Shown here one piece after another: positions 1 through 5,872 of a stretch of DNA of 12,088 nucleotides. Both the position numbers and the translations under genes were made by a program. The notes beneath the pieces were generated by a model that was not told where the DNA came from, did no database searches, and was given only the letters and a program-made list of their open reading frames with translations. Source of the stretch: an uncultured Clostridia bacterium (GTDB taxonomy: Bacteria > Bacillota > Clostridia > TANB77 > CAG-508); NCBI GenBank assembly GCA_947628885.1, contig CANRBO010000025.1:1-12088 (forward strand), given 5' to 3'. Positions within the stretch are counted from its first letter, which is position 1, and each line of letters opens with the position of its first letter.

Positions 1-57
1 CTAAAGCTCCGGTTGAACGTTGCGAGGCTGCTTTAACTATAATATTTTTAAGATTTA
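1..57 (+). promoter_or_regulatory. 3' part of conserved leader element, copy 1 (cut by window edge)
   Basis: This stretch is a second copy of the 3' half of the element at 9569-9720. Both copies lie a similar distance upstream of a pilin-like gene (about 80 and 72 nt). The segment ATAATATTTTTAAGATT at 39-55 is identical in both copies, and CTCCGGTTG and GGCTGCTT are also shared. A helix pairing 11-17 with 32-38 is preserved in the other copy even though several bases differ, which favours a folded RNA. The 5' arm lies outside the window. The function is unknown; a cis-acting leader RNA of the pilin-like gene is the simplest reading. Confidence 0.6.
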
Positions 58-138
58 TAAAATCAATAGTTATTAATTAATAAAATAAGAAATCAATTAA
101 TCAAACAATTAAAAATAAAAAGAAGGGAAGACGAAAAA

Positions 139-1437
139 ATGAAAGTAAAACAGATGAAAAATCAAGGATTAAAAGGAGAGGAACAGATGCTACAAGATAA
201 AATGAACAAAAGTAAATGGAACATGAAAAAAATGAAAATATTAAATGAACAGGGAGTGACATTGGTTGCTCTAGTAGTTACAATAGTTATAATGCTAATT
301 TTAGCAGGAGTGGCACTAAATGCAACATTAGGAGATAATGGTTTATTTAAAATGGCAAGAAGGTCAGTAGAAAAATATGAAAATGCGGAACAAGAGGAGA
401 GTAAAAGACTAGAAACTTTAGAAAGAGATCTAAATAAAATGACAATAAATCCAAAAGATTATATAGGTTCATTTGTAACAGGGTACACACCTGAAGAGAA
501 AACTTGCACAATCAGTGCATCAACGTCAGGAGTACCAGTAGAAAAGTATGGTACAAATGGAATAAAGTCAAACGGAGACCAAGAATTTACAACAGAAGGT
601 ATGCAATGGAGAATATGGGATTATGACGGAACAACTCTAACTATAATATCAAGCAAACCAACAACTACAGCATTATATTTAAGTGATGCAACAGGATATA
701 ATAATGGAGTATATGCAATCAATGAAATAGCGAGAAAATGTTATACACAGCAAGTATTGAAAAATATAACAGTAAGAAATTTAAGAAGGACAGATATACA
801 AAAAGTGAGTACTTATTATTATACTGATTATAAGCATACGGAAAATGGATGGATTGAAATAGATGATACGACAGGAAATATAATATATTTTGGAGATACA
901 AAAACTTATAATTCAAATTATAAATCACCAGTAATGTGGAAGAATTTTGACTCAAAGTGGGAATATGAGTATAGCAACGGAGCAAAAACAGGAGACGACC
1001 AAGAGTGTGAGATATGGGAAAATGAATATGAATATACTCAAGAAAAGAGAAAAGAGGAAGGAGACACTACAACAGAATTCAAACAATCATATTATTACCA
1101 TAAATATAATGAAAGTGAATTCAAAAATAGTCAATATTACGATATGATATTTAAAGACGGAGAAGACCATTATTTGGGAAAATATTACTGGCTTGCGGGA
1201 CGCTTTGTGCATCTATATTCAAGTTATTGTAGCTTTGGCTTGCAGCGTGTGAACGCTAACAGTGACAACACCATTGTGGACGGTGCTGCCATGCTTTTTT
1301 CGAACGATGTCACGGATAATACCCATGGATGTGTGTTACGACCTTTAGTGTCTATTGATTTAAAAGCCAATAATTTAGAACTTATAGAGAAATCAGGAGA
1401 TACTAAATCTTATGAGATTAAAACAAAAAATGAATAA
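139..1437 (+). CDS. Type IV pilin-like surface protein with DGR-type variable C-terminus
   Basis: Predicted secreted or surface protein of 432 aa. Residues 37-69 form a prepilin-like segment: a basic leader, EQG at 37-39 as the likely prepilin-peptidase site (cleavage after G39), then a hydrophobic helix TLVALVVTIVIMLILAGVAL. The usual Glu at position 5 of a mature pilin is Ala here, so this is a non-canonical or minor pilin-like protein. The ectodomain from about residue 110 contains MQWRIWDYDG and INEIARKCY and is rich in Tyr, Asn, Glu and Lys. The C-terminus from YYWLAG (349-354) to LRPLVSI (400-406) resembles the lectin-like tail of DGR targets, followed by a 26-residue polar extension. 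Two starts are possible: ATG 139, preceded by AAGGGA, or ATG 187 with the stronger AAGGAG at 173-178. The paralog at 9793 has the same double start. It stands alone between the leader element and uvrC. The exact role is not known; an adhesive pseudopilin is my inference. Confidence 0.8.
   Translation: MKVKQMKNQGLKGEEQMLQDKMNKSKWNMKKMKILNEQGVTLVALVVTIVIMLILAGVALNATLGDNGLFKMARRSVEKYENAEQEESKRLETLERDLNKMTINPKDYIGSFVTGYTPEEKTCTISASTSGVPVEKYGTNGIKSNGDQEFTTEGMQWRIWDYDGTTLTIISSKPTTTALYLSDATGYNNGVYAINEIARKCYTQQVLKNITVRNLRRTDIQKVSTYYYTDYKHTENGWIEIDDTTGNIIYFGDTKTYNSNYKSPVMWKNFDSKWEYEYSNGAKTGDDQECEIWENEYEYTQEKRKEEGDTTTEFKQSYYYHKYNESEFKNSQYYDMIFKDGEDHYLGKYYWLAGRFVHLYSSYCSFGLQRVNANSDNTIVDGAAMLFSNDVTDNTHGCVLRPLVSIDLKANNLELIEKSGDTKSYEIKTKNE
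1186..1347 (+). other. Putative DGR variable region in the first pilin-like gene
   Basis: The segment encoding YYWLAG through LRPLV differs in composition from the rest of the gene. By hand count, 1186-1350 is about 47% GC (77 of 165) against 25% (30 of 120) in 1021-1140. Ten codons between 1252 and 1323 are of the form NNC (AAC, GAC, ACC, GCC, GTC), while the rest of the gene prefers T- or A-ending codons. Adenine-specific mutagenesis of AAC codons in a template repeat would give this pattern. No template repeat or reverse transcriptase is visible in the window. Confidence 0.55.
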
Positions 1438-1702
1438 CATCGAAGACTTTTATGCGACATAGGTAGATTAAAAAGAGCAAAAGCAATGTATGAACAATGC
1501 AAAAGCAGAACTTGACAACTAGCCGGTTATTTCATGTTGTTTAACTAGCAAGCTCACATGCTGAATTTCGAGTTTGTCAATTCTAGAGTTTATCTATATA
1601 TTGACTGCTTAAAGTAGATTTCGATGCAATGTGATTATGAAACCAAGTGTTACTTGGGAAAGTTTGTTGAGTTTTTGTTAAAATAAACCAATCCAATATT
1701 TA
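1438..1702. other. Gene-poor interval between the pilin-like gene and uvrC
   Basis: No convincing gene is seen here. An inverted repeat TTGACAA (1512-1518) / TTGTCAA (1574-1580) encloses about 55 nt in which AACTAGC occurs twice as a direct repeat, so the transcript could fold. A short ATG frame at 1430-1462 (MNNIEDFYAT) overlaps the pilin-like stop. A neighbouring frame, 1447-1515, reads DIGRLKRAKAMYEQCKSRT before its stop. The two could be one small gene broken by a frameshift, but this is too short to claim. No tRNA fold was recognised. Confidence 0.35.
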
Positions 1703-1731
1703 TTGCTTTCTAATTTATTTTTTGCTATAAT
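1703..1731 (+). promoter_or_regulatory. Sigma-A type promoter of uvrC
   Basis: A -35 box TTGCTT (1703-1708) and a perfect -10 box TATAAT (1726-1731) are separated by 17 bp. The expected transcription start falls at about 1737-1739, that is, on the ATG of uvrC itself. No Shine-Dalgarno sequence lies in front of that ATG, so the message from this promoter would be leaderless. Confidence 0.7.
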
Positions 1732-1737
1732 TAAAGT

Positions 1738-3591
1738 ATGTTTAATATAGAGGAAGAACTAAAAAAATTGCCACAAAAACCAGGCGTATATATTATGCAT
1801 GATAAAAGTGACAAAATAATATATGTTGGCAAGGCAATAAATTTAAAAAAGAGAGTAACTTCATATTTTAGAAAAACAAATAAAACTCAAAGAATACTTA
1901 ATATGGTCGCATTAATTGACCACTTTGAGTATATTGTTTGTGATAATGAGGCAGAGGCTTTGATATTAGAGTGCAATCTAATTAAAAAGAATATGCCTAA
2001 ATTTAACGTGCTTTTAAAAGACGACAAAACATATCCATATATAAAAATCAATGTAAAAGCTGAATTTCCTGATGTTTATATAACTAGAAAAATATTAAAT
2101 GACGGTGCAAAATATTTTGGACCTTATCCAAATGCTGGAGCAGCCAAGGAAATGGTTGATTTCATTAAGGCTAAATTTAAAATAAGACAGTGCAAAAGCT
2201 TCAAATACAAGGATAGAGCGTGTTTGAATTATCATATAAAAAAATGCTTAGCACCTTGTATGGGTTATATTTCAAAGGAAGATTATAGAAAACAGATTGA
2301 TCAAATTATTGCTATTTTAGACGGAAAAACCGAGCAAGTTAAAAGAGAGTTAAAAAATGAAATGCTTGAAATGTCTGAAAAGAAAGAGTTTGAGAAGGCA
2401 GCTATTTTGAGAGATGAAATTTTAGCTGTTGAAAGAATTTCACAAAGACAAAAAGTGTCTAATATTTCTGATAATGATATTGATGTTATTGGCATTGCAA
2501 GAAATGAACAAGAAATTTGTATAGAAATATTTTACATTAGAAATAGCAAAATGATTGGAAGAGATAATTTCTTTTTGAAAGGACTAAATGATGAAACAGA
2601 TAAGGAAATTATTTCCAACTTCATAAAGCAATATTATACAGGCAGAACATTTTTTCCTAACAAAATTATGATAAGAGATGATTTTGAAGAAAGAGAACTT
2701 TTGGAAGTATGGCTTACAAATGAAGCAAATAGAAAAGTTGAAATCCGAGTTCCACAAAAAGGTGAAAAAGTCAAACTTGTTGAAATGGCTGAAAATAATG
2801 CAAAAATCACGTTAGACAACAAAGAAAAATCTAACAAAAATGTTATTGTGGAATTGAAAGATACTTTAAATTTAGACAGTTTACCACGAAAAATTGAGTC
2901 TTTCGATATTTCAAACATTTCGGGAGAATATATGGTTGCTGGGATGTGCGTAATGATCGACGGGCAAATAAAGAGAAATCTTTCGAGAAGATTTAAGATC
3001 AAAACTGTATATGGTCAAGACGATCCAAAATGCATGGAAGAAGTTGTGACAAGGAGAATCAGACACTCAGTAATTCTTACAGATGAAGAAAAAGCAAAAT
3101 TGCCAAAAGAATTGAGTGAAAAATATGATTCATCTAAAGGATTTGGCAAACTTCCGGATATGATTTTGGCAGACGGTGGAATTACGCAAATTAAGGCTAC
3201 TTTACAGGCTATTAAAAATATTGAAAATGAAATTAATAAAAAATTAGATATAAAAGTTTATGGTATGGTTAAAAATGATAAGCATCAAACAAGGGCTTTA
3301 ATGGATGCAAGCAGGCATGAGATTGAAATTTCAGAAGATATATTTAATTTAATAACTAATTTTCAAAATGAAGTTCACGATACTGCGATTGGTTATCACA
3401 AATTTTTAAGAGATAAATCAATGACGAAATCTAAATTAGATGAAATTAGTGGAATCGGAACAGTTAAGAAAATAGCACTTTTAAAGCAGTTTGGAAGTGT
3501 TGAAAATATCAAAAATGCAAGTATTGATGAAATAACCAAAGTTAAAGGAATAAATGAAGAGTTAGCAAAAAAGTTAAAAGAAAATTTATAG
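1738..3591 (+). CDS. uvrC: Excinuclease ABC subunit C
   Basis: UvrC makes the two incisions flanking a DNA lesion during nucleotide excision repair, acting with UvrA and UvrB in the cytoplasm. The 617-aa length is normal. An N-terminal GIY-YIG nuclease carries PGVY (15-18), IYVGKA (28-33) and the Arg region LKKRV (36-40), which makes the 3' cut. A UVR (UvrB-binding) motif lies at about 202-235. The RNase H-like endonuclease half for the 5' cut shows FDISN with D390, LADGG with D479, and H547 in NEVHDTAIGYH. A double helix-hairpin-helix region (SGIG near 569, then KGINEELAKKL) ends the protein. The start matches the family N-terminus MFNIEEELKKLP, so ATG 1738 is secure although it has no ribosome site. 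No strong intrinsic terminator is visible downstream. Confidence 0.97.
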   Translation: MFNIEEELKKLPQKPGVYIMHDKSDKIIYVGKAINLKKRVTSYFRKTNKTQRILNMVALIDHFEYIVCDNEAEALILECNLIKKNMPKFNVLLKDDKTYPYIKINVKAEFPDVYITRKILNDGAKYFGPYPNAGAAKEMVDFIKAKFKIRQCKSFKYKDRACLNYHIKKCLAPCMGYISKEDYRKQIDQIIAILDGKTEQVKRELKNEMLEMSEKKEFEKAAILRDEILAVERISQRQKVSNISDNDIDVIGIARNEQEICIEIFYIRNSKMIGRDNFFLKGLNDETDKEIISNFIKQYYTGRTFFPNKIMIRDDFEERELLEVWLTNEANRKVEIRVPQKGEKVKLVEMAENNAKITLDNKEKSNKNVIVELKDTLNLDSLPRKIESFDISNISGEYMVAGMCVMIDGQIKRNLSRRFKIKTVYGQDDPKCMEEVVTRRIRHSVILTDEEKAKLPKELSEKYDSSKGFGKLPDMILADGGITQIKATLQAIKNIENEINKKLDIKVYGMVKNDKHQTRALMDASRHEIEISEDIFNLITNFQNEVHDTAIGYHKFLRDKSMTKSKLDEISGIGTVKKIALLKQFGSVENIKNASIDEITKVKGINEELAKKLKENL

Positions 3592-3831
3592 TATAATTGT
3601 TAATTAAAGAGAACGAGTAAAAATAATTAATAAGAACTTAAAAAATTGAGTTATGGTAAAAGACAGTTTATAAGAGTCCAAAAAAAGAAGATATGCTAAA
3701 AATAAAATTATAATGTAAAAAACAAAATAAAAATGCTAAATATTGTAGAACAACGTCGCACGATTTTAGTAATAAAAGGCTATTCCGCGAATATATTTAT
3801 TATAAGGATTAAATATCACTTTATAATTTTG
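3592..3831. other. AT-rich intergenic region after uvrC
   Basis: Very A-rich sequence with no clear gene, terminator hairpin or strong promoter. An open frame runs from 3733 into the small ORF at 3847, but its first 38 codons have no ribosome site and look non-coding. A TATAAT lies at 3822-3827, but it has no matching -35 box and is too close to the ribosome site at 3832-3837 to serve that ORF. Confidence 0.4.
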
Positions 3832-3846
3832 AAAGGAATAGTTGAA

Positions 3847-3951
3847 ATGGGAAAAAAATTTTTTATTGCTTTAGTTGTTTTAGCATTAATGGTACAAGCT
3901 GTATTAGGAGTATTAATATATAATTTTGTAATGATTTTAAAAATGTTATAG
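3847..3951 (+). CDS. Small single-pass membrane peptide (34 aa), hypothetical
   Basis: ATG 3847 is preceded by AAAGGA at 3832-3837 with a 9-nt spacer, the best ribosome site in this gap. The peptide begins MGKKFFIALVV, a short basic N-terminus followed by a hydrophobic helix of about 25 residues, and ends in MILKML. It looks like a small membrane protein or an uncleaved signal-anchor peptide. The frame extends upstream to 3733, but that part lacks a ribosome site. No family was recognised; type I toxin-like or regulatory small membrane proteins have this shape, but nothing shows such a role. It could be a chance ORF in AT-rich DNA. Confidence 0.4.
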   Translation: MGKKFFIALVVLALMVQAVLGVLIYNFVMILKML

Positions 3952-4006
3952 ATTCAACAAAGCAAAAATAAAGAACAGATAAAGATAACAGAGACACGGA
4001 AAATAA

Positions 4007-4149
4007 AAATTAGATAAAAAGACAAAATAAAGAGAAGTTAAAGCAAATTAGATAAAAAAACAAAATAAAGAGAAGTCAAAGCAAATTAGATAAAGAGACA
4101 AAATAAGGAAAAGTCAAAGAAAATCATATAAAAAGATAATATAGAAAGG
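4007..4149 (+). repeat. 38-bp tandem repeat, three copies plus a degenerate fourth
   Basis: Units lie at 4007-4044, 4045-4082 and 4083-4120. Copies 1 and 2 differ at 2 of 38 positions, and copies 2 and 3 at 5 of 38. A decayed fourth unit from 4121 runs into the ribosome site AGAAAGGA of the methyltransferase gene. Each unit starts AAATTAGATA and is nearly free of C. The period is not a multiple of three and no ORF spans it. There are no spacers, so it is not a CRISPR array. Confidence 0.8.
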
Positions 4150-4157
4150 ACGTAGTA

Positions 4158-5024
4158 ATGGACATAGCAACTAATTGGGAAGATTATGAGATACTAGACA
4201 TGGCAAACGGAGAAAAGCTAGAAAGGTGGAAAGACATAATATTAGTAAGACCTGATCCACAAATTATATGGAAAGAAAAAACTTATCCTAAATTGTGGGA
4301 TAAAGCTAGTGCTGTATACAAGAGAAGCAATTCAGGCGGTGGTGCGTGGGAATATAAAACTGCGCTTCCTAAATCGTGGCAAGTAAAATATAAAAATCTT
4401 ATATTTAATATAAAACCTATGGGATTTAAGCACACAGGTTTATTTCCTGAGCAAGCTGTAAACTGGGATTTTATGATTAATAAAATAAAAAACAGTAATA
4501 GACCAATCAAAGTTTTAAATTTATTCGCATATACTGGTGGCGCAACAGTTGCATGCCTTTCAGCAGGTGCATCAGTTACGCACGTTGACAGTTCTAAGGG
4601 TATGGTTGAGTGGGCTAAGGAAAATGCGACTTCTTCAGGGCTACGCGAAAAGCCAGTTAGATTTTTGATAGATGATGTTGTTAAGTTTGTGAATAGAGAA
4701 ATCAGAAGAGAAAACAAATATGATGCTATAATAATGGATCCACCTTCTTATGGAAGGGGCGCAAATGGAGAAGTATGGAAATTCGAAGAAAATATCTCAG
4801 ACTTAATCAATTTGTGTATGAAAGTTTTGTCAGATAAACCTTTATTTTTCTTAATAAATTCGTATACTACAGGAATTTCAAGTACAGTTTTGGAAAATAT
4901 GCTAAGGTTAGCTTTTTCAAATCAATTTAAGGGCAAATTTTCAAATGGAGAAATTGGTTTACCAATGACGAATTCGCAATTAGTTCTACCATGTGGAATT
5001 TATGCAAAATGGGAAAATGTTTAA
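4158..5024 (+). CDS. Class I SAM-dependent methyltransferase (RlmI/RlmK-like domain)
   Basis: A 288-aa protein with a Rossmann-type SAM-binding fold. The glycine-rich motif I is VLNLFAYTGGA (119-129), the acidic end of strand 2 is HVDSS, and the motif IV loop is DPPSYGRG (194-201), which normally holds the target base. This arrangement is typical of the PF10672-type domain shared with the 23S rRNA methyltransferases RlmI and RlmK. The N-terminal PUA domain of RlmI is absent, so the substrate is probably rRNA or another nucleic acid but cannot be assigned. The start at ATG 4158 is supported by AGAAAGGA just upstream. Only 44 bp separate it from the pseudouridine synthase gene, which suggests a two-gene RNA-modification operon. 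Confidence 0.85.
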   Translation: MDIATNWEDYEILDMANGEKLERWKDIILVRPDPQIIWKEKTYPKLWDKASAVYKRSNSGGGAWEYKTALPKSWQVKYKNLIFNIKPMGFKHTGLFPEQAVNWDFMINKIKNSNRPIKVLNLFAYTGGATVACLSAGASVTHVDSSKGMVEWAKENATSSGLREKPVRFLIDDVVKFVNREIRRENKYDAIIMDPPSYGRGANGEVWKFEENISDLINLCMKVLSDKPLFFLINSYTTGISSTVLENMLRLAFSNQFKGKFSNGEIGLPMTNSQLVLPCGIYAKWENV

Positions 5025-5068
5025 TTTCAAAATGGTAATTTAAAATCAATGGAGAAATAATAGTAAAA

Positions 5069-5752
5069 ATGAAAGTAATATATGAAGATAATCACATAAT
5101 TGTAGTTGAAAAAATAGTAGATATTCCGTCACAGGCAGATAAAACCGAAGATGTTGATATGCTTACATTAATAAAGCAATATTTAAAAGAAAAGTACAAT
5201 AAACCGGGAAATGTCTATTTGGGATTAGTACATAGGCTAGACAGACCAGTTGGCGGAGTAATGGTGTTTGCCAAAACTTCGAAAGCTGCTTCAAGATTAA
5301 GCGAGCAGGTTAGAAATAAAACTTTTAAAAAGACATATTTGGCAATCGTAAATGGCAAAATGGAAGAACAGAGTGGAACATTAGAAGATTATTTGTGGAA
5401 AGATCAAAAAAATAATACAAGCTATGTTGTAAGAGAAAATAAGAAAAATGCTAAAAAAGCTAGCTTGGATTATGAAGTGCTTAAATATGACCAAGAAAAA
5501 GATGTCTCGTTATTAAAAATAAATCTGCATACTGGAAGGCATCATCAAATTAGAGTTCAGCTTTCTAGTAGAGGACATAGTATATATGGTGACGGAAAAT
5601 ATCATGGCAGAGATTCGAATAAACAGCTCTGCTTATGGGCTTATAAGCTTTCGATAGTTCATCCAATTACAAAAGAAGAACTTACTTTTGAAGATTTGCC
5701 TGAACCAGTAGAGATGTGGGAGATTTTAAAATCTGTCAATTTTAATAATTAA
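5069..5752 (+). CDS. RluA-family pseudouridine synthase
   Basis: A 227-aa enzyme expected to isomerise uridine to pseudouridine in rRNA or tRNA. The catalytic motif HRLDRPVGG begins at residue 55, with D58 as the nucleophile. Further family motifs are KTYLAIV and LHTGRHHQIRVQL, then GDGKYHG. There is no N-terminal S4 RNA-binding domain, as in short RluA-type paralogs, so the target position is not predictable. The nearest ribosome-site candidate, GGAG at 5051-5054, is 14 nt from the ATG, which is long. Translational coupling to the upstream methyltransferase gene is therefore possible. It is probably co-transcribed with that gene. Confidence 0.92.
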   Translation: MKVIYEDNHIIVVEKIVDIPSQADKTEDVDMLTLIKQYLKEKYNKPGNVYLGLVHRLDRPVGGVMVFAKTSKAASRLSEQVRNKTFKKTYLAIVNGKMEEQSGTLEDYLWKDQKNNTSYVVRENKKNAKKASLDYEVLKYDQEKDVSLLKINLHTGRHHQIRVQLSSRGHSIYGDGKYHGRDSNKQLCLWAYKLSIVHPITKEELTFEDLPEPVEMWEILKSVNFNN

Positions 5753-5766
5753 ATAAAATAATATAA

Positions 5767-5795
5767 TTGATTTTTGAATCAGCAAAATGTATAAT
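5767..5795 (+). promoter_or_regulatory. Sigma-A type promoter of adhE
   Basis: TTGATT (5767-5772) and TATAAT (5790-5795) are spaced by 17 bp, giving an expected start near 5802 and a leader of about 70 nt before ATG 5873. TGTT and AACA half-sites just downstream are faintly like a Rex operator, but the match is too weak to claim redox control. Confidence 0.75.
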
Positions 5796-5872
5796 AGTGT
5801 TAGCAAAAGAAAAACATTTTAAAATAAATTTGTGCCTTTTTGTATAAAATGGCAAGGAAGGAATTTTTAAAA

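Noticed and set aside
947..1147. 66-aa + strand frame inside the first pilin-like gene
   Set aside because: It overlaps a clearly coding frame in another phase, has no ribosome site and has low-complexity content.
1438..1737. tRNA or other stable RNA gene
   Set aside because: No cloverleaf, T-loop GTTCRA motif or CCA end could be found; only a loose inverted repeat is present.
4007..4149. CRISPR array
   Set aside because: The units are contiguous and have no unique spacers; this is a plain tandem repeat.
5790..5830. Rex operator at the adhE promoter
   Set aside because: TGTT and AACA half-sites are present but do not fit the expected TTGTTAA-N4-TTAACAA spacing and sequence.
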